Shown piece after piece: positions 46,246-54,435 of a DNA stretch of 64,000 bases. This DNA comes from Acinetobacter geminorum (GTDB lineage Bacteria; Pseudomonadota; Gammaproteobacteria; Pseudomonadales; Moraxellaceae), in the NCBI RefSeq assembly GCF_013009345.1, contig NZ_JABELE010000018.1:1-64000 (forward strand), in the 5' to 3' direction. Each line of letters begins with the position of its first letter. Within the stretch, counting starts at the first letter, position 1. Made by a program: the position numbers and the translations under genes. Below the pieces are notes generated by a model. It saw only the letters and a list, made by a program, of their open reading frames with translations. It did not search any database and was not told the origin of the DNA.

Positions 46246-47033
46246 GTCTTATCTACCTTGATCTTTTTAGGATGACGATAAAATGGAACTTTTTTTCGCC
46301 ACAACTTAAATGCCTCTAAATATATTGAAAACAACATTTTAAAAGGCGCTAGGCTGTTTATAAGAGCATATCGATATTGCTGTGAAGGAAATGTGATGGG
46401 CACAAGTTCAAAGCGCATAGTGGCATCAAAGACTTGTTTTTGCTCTTCAAAAAGCTGCATGTGAATGACATTCTGCTGATCTGAAAAACTAAATCGCCAA
46501 TGGTAAGTCAACTGCATGGGCATGAACGGCGAAACATGAAATGATTTTTCAAAGTTAAAATCAAAACTCTGATAATCACCCACCTGACTTTGTTGTTTTA
46601 TACAGTCATGTATATAGACTTTTCGTTCATTCCACGGGGTATTGGTGATTTCACTAAGAATAAATAACGGTTTTCCGGCTTTATTTAAAACAAAATAAAA
46701 TACGACCGAATTAAACCGAAAACCTAAACAACGAGGCAAAGCCAAGACTCGGATTTCCCAGTCTGGCCGAAGATGTAAGTGATTATTTTGCAGTATCGCT
46801 TTCTCTACTCTGTCTCTTATAGAACCGTGATACATGTTTAAAAAATCATTTTTAGATAGCTTTAATACATTCCAATGATCCGTCGACCAGAGTGAACAAT
46901 CTTTTGTGATATCAACTAATTGATCTGGATCGAACCATAAATAATTTAAGGTCGATGTAAACTCATGCGGTTTAGGGCTATAACGCCGATGACGAATAAG
47001 CGCAGGAGCGATAGCAAGTTTATTTAATAACAT
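46242..47033 (-). CDS. DUF1365 protein
   Basis: 263 aa. Starts with the family mark ALIRHRRYSPKPHEFTSTLN and contains DHWNVLKLSKNDFLNMYHGS, RVLALPRCLGFRFNSVVFYF and FHVSPFMPMQLTYHWRF. DUF1365 proteins almost always lie next to a FAD amine-oxidase-like protein and a Cfa-type enzyme. Their biochemical role is unknown. It is 21 bases after the FAD oxidoreductase and overlaps the cfa gene. Confidence 0.9.
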   Translation of the reverse strand: MLLNKLAIAPALIRHRRYSPKPHEFTSTLNYLWFDPDQLVDITKDCSLWSTDHWNVLKLSKNDFLNMYHGSIRDRVEKAILQNNHLHLRPDWEIRVLALPRCLGFRFNSVVFYFVLNKAGKPLFILSEITNTPWNERKVYIHDCIKQQSQVGDYQSFDFNFEKSFHVSPFMPMQLTYHWRFSFSDQQNVIHMQLFEEQKQVFDATMRFELVPITFPSQQYRYALINSLAPFKMLFSIYLEAFKLWRKKVPFYRHPKKIKVDKT

Positions 47034-47054
47034 TTGAAAGCTCCTTATTTATTC

Positions 47055-48317
47055 TTATAACGCTAAGAGTTGCTCAACAACTCGTGCTGCACTGCGGGCA
47101 CCGTCTTCATGAAAGCCCCAGCCCCAATATGCTCCACAAAATGAAGTACGATTTTGCCCATTAATTTCGTGCCAACGAGATTGAGCTTGAATCGCTTTTG
47201 CATCAAATACGGGATGCCGGTATTGCCGCTCAACCAAGATGTCTTCGGCTTTGATTTTCATATTCGGATTTAAAGTAGAAAAAATTTGCGTAGCGCAGGA
47301 TAAATTCTGCAAATTGTTCATCCAGTAGGTAAAACCATAATGTATGTCGGACTCATCGTTTTGAACTTGAGAAATTGGTGTTACATGTACATGCCAGCTT
47401 GCCCACTGCAAACGGCTTTTAGGCATAATTGAAAGATCACGATGGACGACCATTCGATTATCTTGATAACCAAATTGGCTTAATATTTCTTGTTCAAGTT
47501 CTGACGCATCTTTAATTAAATTTAGGCTATCGTCAGCGTGGCTTGCAAGAATCACCCAGTCATATTGGGCTTGCCCTTCAACGGTTTCGATCAACACAGT
47601 TTCTGGTGAACGACTCACAGCTTTTACTTCTGCAAATTTCCACTCAATGGATCGGCATTTCTTTTGAATAGCACGAATATAGCTTGCCGAACCATGTTTA
47701 ACTGTTTGCCATTGTGGGCGGTCTTTTAACTGCAACATGCGGTGATGTTGAAAAAAGCTCACCACAAATCGATATGGAATTTGTCCTACTTTCTCAACAG
47801 GTGCCGACCATAAGGCACCGCACATCGGATAAAGATGTTCATAACGGAACTCATGACTATATTTGTGAAAGTCCAAATACTCTTCAATCGATAAATTAGG
47901 ATCAATATCTGCCACATCTATATCTTTATTGTCATCATAAAAACGCAGCAAATCTGAGAGCATTTGCAGAAATTTTCGGTTTAAAAAGTTTTGCGGACGG
48001 GCAAAGAGCGACCATTTTTTTGAAGGGTTATATTGAAGTCCACTGACCAGATTATTCACAGAAAAACTCATATCGCTGCTTTGAGTTTCTACGCCTAATT
48101 TTTTAAGCATGTTGGTAAATAACGGATAGTTATAGTCATTAAACACAATAAAACCACTATCTACCGCGACTTTAGTGCCTTCTATCTCTAGCTCGTGAGT
48201 GTCAGTATGACCGCCAAAATAATTATTTTTTTCATACACAGTGACTTGATGTTGTTCTGACAATCTCCAAGCTGCGTAAAGTCCAGATATACCCGAACCA
48301 ATAATGGCAATTTTCAT
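47055..48317 (-). CDS. FAD-dependent oxidoreductase (amine-oxidase/desaturase-like)
   Basis: 420 aa. The N-terminal FAD-binding site is KIAIIGSGISGLYAAWRLSE, followed by VYEKNNYFGGHTDTHEL. A second FAD contact is VILASHADDSLNLI, and the C-terminus WGWGFHEDGARSAARVVEQL closes the FAD site. Resembles phytoene-desaturase/amine-oxidase flavoproteins found with DUF1365 and cfa. In furan-fatty-acid producers an analogous flavoprotein dehydrogenates methylated acyl chains. Overlaps the desaturase gene by 4 bases. Confidence 0.9.
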   Translation of the reverse strand: MKIAIIGSGISGLYAAWRLSEQHQVTVYEKNNYFGGHTDTHELEIEGTKVAVDSGFIVFNDYNYPLFTNMLKKLGVETQSSDMSFSVNNLVSGLQYNPSKKWSLFARPQNFLNRKFLQMLSDLLRFYDDNKDIDVADIDPNLSIEEYLDFHKYSHEFRYEHLYPMCGALWSAPVEKVGQIPYRFVVSFFQHHRMLQLKDRPQWQTVKHGSASYIRAIQKKCRSIEWKFAEVKAVSRSPETVLIETVEGQAQYDWVILASHADDSLNLIKDASELEQEILSQFGYQDNRMVVHRDLSIMPKSRLQWASWHVHVTPISQVQNDESDIHYGFTYWMNNLQNLSCATQIFSTLNPNMKIKAEDILVERQYRHPVFDAKAIQAQSRWHEINGQNRTSFCGAYWGWGFHEDGARSAARVVEQLLAL

Positions 48318-49285
48318 AACACTTCACCGTTTTCAATTTTTTCTACCGATAGGTTTTTAATCTTTTTATATTGATAAACCTTGTCTGGTACTGGCTTTAG
48401 CCCCCACACCAAACCAAATAAAGACATCAGTTTGAGCACATAAAAAGTGATATCAATCTGCCACCAATAAAAACCTTGTCGCACACTGCCTGCGTAAAAA
48501 TGATGGTTGTTGTGCCATCCTTCACCCAAGGTAATTAAAGAAAGTAGGAAGTTATTACGGCTATCATCTGGGGTGTTAAACTCACGTGAACCATAACGAT
48601 GAGCGAGTGAATTAATACACAAGGTTGCATGTGTTAATAGAACAGTGGAAATCACAAATCCCCACACTAAAAGTTGTAAGCCATTGGTGCCCAACTCAGG
48701 GAAATGTTGTGCAAGCCACGAACCTAAACCATAAATTGCTAAGGCCGTCAAAATCACAATAGGCAAACTAAATCGATCTAGCCAAATTAGCTCTGGATAT
48801 TTCAACCAGTCTTTAATGACTTTTTTTCGAGTAGCAAAATTTTGCTCATTTAAAAACCAGCCTACATGCGAATACCAAAAGCCTGCTTTTGCTGAATGCG
48901 GGTCCTGATCGGTGTCGGTAAAGTGATGGTGATAACGGTGATGGGCTGCCCACCATAAAGGTCCGCGCTGCGCACTCATGGTTCCGATCAGTACAAAAAT
49001 GAATTGAACAATACGTGATGTCTGAAAAGTTTTATGCGAAAGATAGCGGTGGAAAAAAGCAGTAATTGCAAACATGCGAAGAAAATAAAACCCCAGCATG
49101 AAGATCACAGCAAACCAAGATACGCCCACCCAAAATGCAGCTAAACAAGCGATATGTAATAAAATAAAAGGAATAATTCTTAACCATTGAATTTTCTTTT
49201 CAATGACATATTCGCTAGAAGCACCCACTTGCGCATTTTCTGAATCTGACCAGCTATCGATCCAGCGCAGAAAAAATTTAGACAT
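48314..49285 (-). CDS. acyl-CoA/acyl-lipid fatty acid desaturase
   Basis: 323 aa membrane di-iron desaturase. Three histidine boxes are intact: AFFHRYLSHKTF (box 1, near residue 77), WWAAHHRYHHHFTD (box 2, near 113) and EGWHNNHHFYAGSVRQGF (box 3, near 254). Type delta-9 by similarity. It is the first gene of the minus-strand lipid operon, introducing the double bond that the Cfa-type methyltransferases and flavoprotein downstream would need. The promoter lies in the 119 bases before it. Confidence 0.92.
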   Translation of the reverse strand: MSKFFLRWIDSWSDSENAQVGASSEYVIEKKIQWLRIIPFILLHIACLAAFWVGVSWFAVIFMLGFYFLRMFAITAFFHRYLSHKTFQTSRIVQFIFVLIGTMSAQRGPLWWAAHHRYHHHFTDTDQDPHSAKAGFWYSHVGWFLNEQNFATRKKVIKDWLKYPELIWLDRFSLPIVILTALAIYGLGSWLAQHFPELGTNGLQLLVWGFVISTVLLTHATLCINSLAHRYGSREFNTPDDSRNNFLLSLITLGEGWHNNHHFYAGSVRQGFYWWQIDITFYVLKLMSLFGLVWGLKPVPDKVYQYKKIKNLSVEKIENGEVL

Positions 49286-49404
49286 TGATTCTTCCTGATC
49301 TAAAGCATTTCTTTTGGTTCTAATTTAGAAAATGCGCAATGAATTTTATGTGAAGTTCACTCGGTTACGAGATAAATATAAGCATCTACGCAACCAGCAT
49401 TTCA

Positions 49405-49968
49405 CTATTTAGACTGTGTTGTTTTAACGAGTTTAGAAACGTCGTAGCCATAGCTTTTTGCGGTTTGCAGATAAGATTGATATGTCGCCTCATCAAGTTG
49501 AGGGCTACGAGAAAGAATCCATAAATATTTATGGCTTGGGCCACCCACTAAAGCGACCTGATAATTTGGGTCAACTCTTAAAACCCAGTAATCGCCTTTT
49601 GTAAAAGGAATCCATCTAAGACCAGAAGGTAAAAAGCTCACCTTCAATTTACTGTTGCCTTCATTTTGCGGATAAGCAACTCCTTCAGATGAGATCATTT
49701 CGCCTTTTTTTGTCGTACAGCTATTTAAAACACCAACGGTTTTGTCCGCGTTAATAGAATAGTTTGCAGTTGTATTGGCTACACAATTACGCTGAAAAAA
49801 CATCGGTAAATGCGCAATTTCATACCACTTACCTGCGTATTTATTAATATCAATAGAATCAACAGCGACAGGTTTAGTATTGGTGTCTGCAAAGGTGCTC
49901 AAAGGAAGCATTAAACTGACCGCTGCAAGGCTACTGCTGATGATGAGTGACTTAAATAATAATTTCAT
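49405..49968 (-). CDS. bacterial lipocalin (Blc family), non-lipidated form
   Basis: 187 aa. Lipocalin motif 1 is INKYAGKWYEIAHLPMFFQRNC near residues 43-64 and the C-terminal part has YLWILSRSPQLDEATYQSYL. E. coli Blc is an outer-membrane lipoprotein that binds lysophospholipids. Here the signal peptide (MKLLFKSLIISSSLAAVSLM) ends in STFA without a lipobox Cys, so the protein is probably soluble in the periplasm. It lies next to the lipid operon on the same strand. Its upstream region has a direct repeat CATACGT at 49991 and 50003. Confidence 0.88.
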   Translation of the reverse strand: MKLLFKSLIISSSLAAVSLMLPLSTFADTNTKPVAVDSIDINKYAGKWYEIAHLPMFFQRNCVANTTANYSINADKTVGVLNSCTTKKGEMISSEGVAYPQNEGNSKLKVSFLPSGLRWIPFTKGDYWVLRVDPNYQVALVGGPSHKYLWILSRSPQLDEATYQSYLQTAKSYGYDVSKLVKTTQSK

Positions 49969-50064
49969 GATTGCCCTCTTCTGTTTATTTCATACGTTTA
50001 AACATACGTCAGAGGGCTGTGAACAAAGTGTGAATTCTAAAAATTAAGCAACATTAATAAGGAT

Positions 50065-51468
50065 TTAATTGTATTTCTTTAGAGCATCTGCAACTGGAAA
50101 ATCAAGCTCAAAGCACACACCCTCAACCGTGTTATAAACTCGATAGCGGCCATGATGTAGATCCATAATTGAAGCAACAATCGACAAACCTAATCCACCT
50201 GTTTGATTCTCATCACTTCGACTTGAATGGCATTGGTAAAATCTTTCAAAAAGATGCTCAAGTTGATGTTCAGCAATTGAAACCCCACCAGTTACCACAG
50301 TCAAACTCACCCATTGCTTATGCTCAATCATCTTATGTTTTGTTGCGATATAAATAGTTCGCTTGTCACCACCGTGAACCAACGCATTTAAAATCAGGTT
50401 GTAAACGGCTCTTTGAAAAAGCTCAGGATCTGCAAATAATGTTTGAGCTTCTAAGTTAAAACTAAAATGACAGTCTTGTTCCTCGGCCTGATATTCAAAA
50501 ATCTGGCATAACCTATCAATAACATCTTGGATATTTATTTCTTGTTTATTTACAAGCACCATTTTCTGATCGGCTCTTGCCAAGAAAAGCATGCTATCAA
50601 TCATGCGTTTTAATCTGTGGTAGTCATCTAAATGAGACACCAGCAAATCTTCATATTGCTCAACCGAACGTTCGCCAGTTAAAGCAATCTCGGTTTGCCC
50701 AATCAGATTATTTAAAGGTGTGCGGAACTCATGTGCGATATCTTCAGAAAAACGGTTGAGCTGTGTATAGCCTTTTTCGATACGCTCAAGCATGTGGTTT
50801 ATATCTTTTGAAAGCAGATCAACTTCTAAAGGTGAATTGGGGAGGTTTAACCGTTTCTGTAGCTGATTTACGTTAATAGAATGAGTTTGCTTGCGAAGCT
50901 GTTGTAGCGACTTTAAACCTAAATGACACACTAAAATGCAAAGCACAAAGATCGCAAACACGCCCCCGACCACATACATCAAGAGACTTTCTTGAAAAGG
51001 TAAAAGAATATTGATACGTTCTGACCACTGTTTACCCGCAATGAGTAGATAAGGCTCGTCATTAATTTTTATGGTTTTCCAAGCAATTCGCGTTGGATAT
51101 GAGTTGTTCACTAAATCTTGAAATTGAAGACTATCGCGCTTTGCAAGTTCAGGCAGTTGAATGTGGAGCGGATTGATATTAATTAAACTTTTGCCTTTAT
51201 GAATAAGCAGAAATAAGTTGTCTTGATTGCCAAGCATGTTTTGATACAGCTTAGGCCGCGCAATAATTTGCTCTACATTTTCGCTATCTTGCAGCAAAAT
51301 TTCCAAACGATTAATTCTGTCTGCTAAAGCTTTATCTTGCTGCTTCAATAAAATTTGATTAATGCCTAAATAGGTCATAAAGCCGACGGAACATAAAATT
51401 AAGGCAGAACAAAGCGTGACCAGTAATGTAATACGGACTTCAAGAGAACGTAGAAGTTTAAAGTTCAT
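50065..51468 (-). CDS. sensor histidine kinase (CusS/heavy-metal-sensor type)
   Basis: 467 aa. TM1 near 12-35, a periplasmic sensor of about 130 residues, TM2 near 168-188, HAMP with LNLPNSPLEVDLLSKDINHM, then HisKA with FSEDIAHEFRTPLNNLIGQ and a HATPase ending GLGLSIVASIMDLHHG. The overall layout matches heavy-metal or CusS-type kinases. Only the G2 box is obvious and G1 is diverged (TGGVSIAEHQ), so ATP binding should be checked. Overlaps its regulator by 4 bases. Confidence 0.9.
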   Translation of the reverse strand: MNFKLLRSLEVRITLLVTLCSALILCSVGFMTYLGINQILLKQQDKALADRINRLEILLQDSENVEQIIARPKLYQNMLGNQDNLFLLIHKGKSLININPLHIQLPELAKRDSLQFQDLVNNSYPTRIAWKTIKINDEPYLLIAGKQWSERINILLPFQESLLMYVVGGVFAIFVLCILVCHLGLKSLQQLRKQTHSINVNQLQKRLNLPNSPLEVDLLSKDINHMLERIEKGYTQLNRFSEDIAHEFRTPLNNLIGQTEIALTGERSVEQYEDLLVSHLDDYHRLKRMIDSMLFLARADQKMVLVNKQEINIQDVIDRLCQIFEYQAEEQDCHFSFNLEAQTLFADPELFQRAVYNLILNALVHGGDKRTIYIATKHKMIEHKQWVSLTVVTGGVSIAEHQLEHLFERFYQCHSSRSDENQTGGLGLSIVASIMDLHHGRYRVYNTVEGVCFELDFPVADALKKYN

Positions 51469-52151
51469 AAGCTAACCGAAATTTTATAGCCCAAGCCACG
51501 TATGGTATGAATGAGTTTTAGCTCATATCCCTCATCAATTTTGCTTCGTAAACGGCGTACTGCAACGTCAATAAAGTTAGTATCAGTGTCAAAGTTAATG
51601 TTCCAAACTTCGGAACCAATTTGTCTGCGTGTCACGATTTGTTCTTTGTTGAGCAAAAGATAACGCAACAAATTAAATTCGGTTTTACTCAGCTCAATTA
51701 AGTTGCCACTACGCCAAACTTTATGGCTAACCACATCCATCTTTAAATCACTAATAGACAGCTCGTTTTCTTGCAGATATTGCTGTCGTCTTAACAGGCT
51801 TTTAATGCGTGCCAATAGTTCAATATAGGAAAAAGGCTTAGCCAAGTAATCATCTGCACCCAACTCTAACCCTTTCACTCTATCCATAACCTGATCTTTC
51901 GCCGTTAAGAAAATCACCGGAATTTTTGAAAACTGGCGTAGGACCTGTAATACGCTCCAGCCGTCTATGTCCGGCAACATGACGTCAAGAATAAGCAAGT
52001 CATATTGATCTCTCTTTAGCATTTCCAAACCTTGCAGCCCTAAGTGAACGCACTCCGCTTGATATCCAGACTCTTTTAATCCTTTGACCAAATAAGTGGC
52101 GATCTTGATCTCGTCTTCAATAATAAGGATACGCATTTTGTAGAGACTCAT
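51465..52151 (-). CDS. OmpR/CusR-type response regulator
   Basis: 228 aa from the ATG at 52151. A second in-frame ATG (52136) gives the more usual MRILIIEDE start, and neither has a strong Shine-Dalgarno. Receiver Asp in LLILDVMLPDIDGW near residue 57, Lys in DYLAKPFSYIE. DNA-binding winged helix at the C-terminus (VTRRQIGSEVWNINFDTDTN). Divergent from the GlcG-like gene, with a candidate binding site between them. Confidence 0.92.
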   Translation of the reverse strand: MSLYKMRILIIEDEIKIATYLVKGLKESGYQAECVHLGLQGLEMLKRDQYDLLILDVMLPDIDGWSVLQVLRQFSKIPVIFLTAKDQVMDRVKGLELGADDYLAKPFSYIELLARIKSLLRRQQYLQENELSISDLKMDVVSHKVWRSGNLIELSKTEFNLLRYLLLNKEQIVTRRQIGSEVWNINFDTDTNFIDVAVRRLRSKIDEGYELKLIHTIRGLGYKISVSL

Positions 52152-52158
52152 TTGAAAG

Positions 52159-52185
52159 ATGACAACTTTGTAATGTGATTGTCAT
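52159..52185. promoter_or_regulatory. candidate response-regulator binding site
   Basis: Direct repeats TTGTAAT (52168-52174) and TTGTCAT (52179-52185) with an 11-base period, as OmpR-type regulators often bind. ATGACAA (52159-52165) also makes an inverted repeat with TTGTCAT. It lies between the divergent regulator and GlcG-like genes. Confidence 0.45.
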
Positions 52186-52240
52186 GCTTGAAATTAAGCA
52201 ATTTGTTTAAGATTTTCAAAGCGACTTAGAGGCAATCATT

Positions 52241-52729
52241 ATGAAAAAATTGAACTGGCTGATGTTAGCAGCCGTGCTATTTGGTAATAGTACTTTTGCA
52301 CAGCCCCCTGCTTTGAATCAAGTTTATTCATTAGATCTCAAAACTGCCCACCTGTTAGCCGACAGTGCGAAAGAGGCATGTAAAAAACTAAACCAAAATA
52401 TTGCGGTTGTTGTTGTAGATCGTGGCGGTAATCCATTAACTGCCGAACGGCATGAGCTGGTGGGTCCGCATAATTTAATGGCTGCCGAGAAAAAAGCCTA
52501 TACCGCGTTATCTACCAAAACATCGACCTTAGTTTTAAGCCAAAACAGTAATCAAAACCCCGATGCAAAAAATTTAACTACCGTAGCAAATTTACTTTTG
52601 TTAGGCGGTGGCGTACCTGTTCGTTTTGAGAACCAAGTGATCGGAGCCATTGGGGTTGCGGGTGCTGGCGGCGCACAAAATGACAATCAATGTGCAAGCA
52701 AAGCCATTGAAACCGTTTTTCATTCATAA
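52241..52729 (+). CDS. secreted GlcG/HbpS-family heme-binding-like protein
   Basis: 162 aa. Signal peptide MKKLNWLMLAAVLFGNSTFA. The mature part is a GlcG/HbpS domain with VVVVDRGGNPLTAERHELVG and a GGVPVRF...GAIGVAGAGG end. Family members bind heme or act as sensors of oxidative stress in the Streptomyces SenS/SenR system. It is followed after 10 bases by the HIU-hydrolase-like gene, and divergent from the response regulator that probably controls both. Confidence 0.82.
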   Translation: MKKLNWLMLAAVLFGNSTFAQPPALNQVYSLDLKTAHLLADSAKEACKKLNQNIAVVVVDRGGNPLTAERHELVGPHNLMAAEKKAYTALSTKTSTLVLSQNSNQNPDAKNLTTVANLLLLGGGVPVRFENQVIGAIGVAGAGGAQNDNQCASKAIETVFHS

Positions 52730-52739
52730 GGAGTTCATC

Positions 52740-53141
52740 ATGACTAAATCATTTATTGCTTTATCTTCGTTATTTATAGCTTCGGCTACATTTGCACAAA
52801 CTAATCCGCTAAGTGTGCACGTGTTAAATCTAGAAACGGGTTTACCCTCTTCTCAGGTTGAAGTCGTTTTAGAGAAAAACACCAATAACCAATGGGTTAA
52901 ACTCAACCAGCAAGTGACCGATTCAAATGGTCGTATTACTGCGCTCTATCCAGAAAATAAAAAACTAGAGCAAGGTATTTATAAAGTTACTTTTAAAACA
53001 GAAGACTGGTTTAAGAAGAACAAACAACAAACTTTTTTTGCCGAGGTTCCAGTAATTTTTAAAGTCGATGGAAGCGTAAATCACTACCATATTCCATTAC
53101 TACTTAGCCCTTACGGTTATTCAACCTATAGAGGCAACTAA
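52740..53141 (+). CDS. hiuH: periplasmic hydroxyisourate hydrolase / transthyretin-like protein
   Basis: 133 aa from the ATG at 52740, preceded by AAGGAG. A longer frame from 52650 lies in the preceding gene. Signal peptide MTKSFIALSSLFIASATFAQ. Family residues are retained: His in LSVHVLNLETGLP, Arg in SNGRITAL, and HYHIPLLLSPYGYSTYRGN. The C-terminal YRGS motif is YRGN here, a conservative last-residue change. In enterics the periplasmic homologue sits beside a metal two-component system, as here. Uric acid breakdown genes are not nearby, so the cellular role may differ. Confidence 0.85.
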   Translation: MTKSFIALSSLFIASATFAQTNPLSVHVLNLETGLPSSQVEVVLEKNTNNQWVKLNQQVTDSNGRITALYPENKKLEQGIYKVTFKTEDWFKKNKQQTFFAEVPVIFKVDGSVNHYHIPLLLSPYGYSTYRGN

Positions 53142-53144
53142 AAT

Positions 53145-53190
53145 AAAAAACCCCTTTATCTGTTGTGCACAAGTAAAGGGGTTGATTAAA
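53145..53190 (-). terminator. terminator for minus-strand transcripts at the pqiC-copy end
   Basis: AACCCCTTTA (53149-53158) pairs with TAAAGGGGTT (53174-53183). Read on the minus strand the hairpin is followed by TTTTTTATTTT. Confidence 0.8.
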
Positions 53191-53201
53191 AACGATGCGT
53201 T

Positions 53202-53398
53202 TTACGAACAAACACCATTGCTAATAACGGATTTTTTGTTTGAATCTAGCGCCACAATTGAAGAAGAAACCGTATTAATGATTTGAGTCATTGCTTCACT
53301 TGAAGCATTCACAATACCTTCCATCTTTTTAGTTTTCTGATCAATTGGCTGCTTAAAAGCAATTCGACAATTGAGCTGAGATCCTGCATTCGTGATGA
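53202..53398 (-). repeat. second copy of the 3' end of pqiC (direct repeat A)
   Basis: 197 bases match 54997-55193 (same strand) with 5 mismatches by my count. Identity starts exactly at the stop codon and ends at the junction with the racemase-like scrap. Four of the five changes look synonymous. Confidence 0.9.
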
Positions 53399-53438
53399 TC
53401 TTAGTAGAATGCAGTTTTCCTAATTTACGATGAACCAT
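53202..53438 (-). pseudogene. chimeric remnant: racemase scrap fused to pqiC C-terminus
   Basis: An open frame of 78 codons. The first 12 or so residues (MVHRKLGKLHSTK) match an internal segment of aspartate racemase (MVHRKLGKLHSAK in the gene at 38592-39281). The rest equals the C-terminus of the PqiC protein, including EGIVNASSEAMTQII. Neither part is a functional domain, and there is no signal peptide. The join lies at an ATGA(C/T)CTT shared by both parents. It overlaps the end of the oxidoreductase gene by 14 bases. Best read as a recombination scar, not a working gene. Confidence 0.85.
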
Positions 53439-54330
53439 TAAGAATAAGCGAACGGTGAGCGCTTACCCCTGCCATCATTCCATCTGCAACTGCGAATGGT
53501 ACCGAACCACCTAAACGTGCAATATCACCGCAAGCAAAAACCCCTTTTACCGTGGTGTCTTTTGTCGCGCTTGTTTTGATTATTTGTCCAAACGGCGTGT
53601 CTTCGACTTCACATCCAAGCTCGGCCAGCCAAGGTTGAGTAATATATGTACGTGTTGGAATAAACAGTCCATCCAGAGCAATAACCTTTCCATCGGTAAA
53701 CACAATCTCTGCCTCACCTCTGATTTCCTGAATAAGACATGGCTCTACAATCACTCCACGTTTTTGTAAGGAAATATGCCATTCTGTATGAATGAGTTGA
53801 TCATTTCCATTAAGTAAAAACGTGGTTGGGCCCCAATCAGGCAGCATCATCGCCAATTGTAAGCTGTGTTCTGACGTGGCCAAAATACCGATTTTTCCTT
53901 TTTCTAACTCGTATCCATGGCAATATGGACAATGAAAAACCGTTTTCCCCCATCTTTCAGCCAAACCCGCTATTTCTGGCAACTGATCACTAACTCCTGC
54001 CGCAATAATAATTTTTTTAGTTTGAATGGAATACACTCCATCAATACAAATACAAAAACCTTCATCTATTTTTGCAATTTTTTTAACTCTCCCATTTTGC
54101 CATTCAACAGTGCTATAAACTTCTAATTGTTTTTTTGCAATTTCAACAATTTCATTAGCTTGAGTTCCATCTTGGGTAAGGAATCCATGAGAATATTCAG
54201 CAAAACGATTTCTTCTTTGCCCTGCATCAATTATTGCAATGTTTCTACGTGCACGGGCCAACGGCATTGCTGCTGATAAACCCGCATAACTGCCACCAAT
54301 AATCGCAACGTCATACAGCATTTTATTCAC
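53425..54330 (-). CDS. thioredoxin-reductase-like FAD/NAD(P) oxidoreductase
   Basis: 301 aa. FAD site VAIIGGSYAGLSAAMPLARA, redox pair in VFHCPYCHGYELE near residue 136, NADPH region GKIGILATSEHSLQLAMML and FAD-closing GVFACGDIARLGGSVPFAVADG. The last few residues (LNGSS) are encoded by the racemase-like scrap, so the native C-terminus was replaced at the junction. Divergent from an Rrf2 regulator, with operator-like repeats between. Probably a disulfide reductase of unknown substrate. Confidence 0.88.
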   Translation of the reverse strand: MNKMLYDVAIIGGSYAGLSAAMPLARARRNIAIIDAGQRRNRFAEYSHGFLTQDGTQANEIVEIAKKQLEVYSTVEWQNGRVKKIAKIDEGFCICIDGVYSIQTKKIIIAAGVSDQLPEIAGLAERWGKTVFHCPYCHGYELEKGKIGILATSEHSLQLAMMLPDWGPTTFLLNGNDQLIHTEWHISLQKRGVIVEPCLIQEIRGEAEIVFTDGKVIALDGLFIPTRTYITQPWLAELGCEVEDTPFGQIIKTSATKDTTVKGVFACGDIARLGGSVPFAVADGMMAGVSAHRSLILNGSS

Positions 54331-54339
54331 CCTTAATAA

Positions 54340-54396
54340 GTAACTTATGAAGTTACATTAATGCCTTTTATTTTAATTTGCAACTTTTCATGTTAC
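54340..54396. promoter_or_regulatory. two Rrf2-type operators between the oxidoreductase and rrf2 genes
   Basis: Site 1 is the perfect palindrome GTAACTT-ATG-AAGTTAC (54340-54356). Site 2 is GCAACTT-TTC-ATGTTAC (54380-54396). Both have 7-3-7 geometry, and their centres (54348 and 54388) are 40 bases apart, so they lie on one face of the helix. They cover both divergent start regions. Confidence 0.8.
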
Positions 54397-54435
54397 ATTT
54401 TATACATTCTATTGATCGCGCTGTTTTTTGTGCTT

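Noticed and set aside
49991..50009. CATACGT direct repeat upstream of the lipocalin gene as an operator
   Set aside because: Only two 7-mers with a 12-base period and no further support; mentioned with the lipocalin gene but not called as a site.
53202..53438. 78-codon ORF as a genuine small protein
   Set aside because: It is the sum of a racemase scrap and the pqiC 3' end, both recognisable from elsewhere in the window; better explained as a scar.
54361..54435. Longer start for the Rrf2 regulator
   Set aside because: The extra 25 residues are a hydrophobic stretch encoded across the second operator palindrome; Rrf2 proteins start at the MRTDNKLSRIL-like point.
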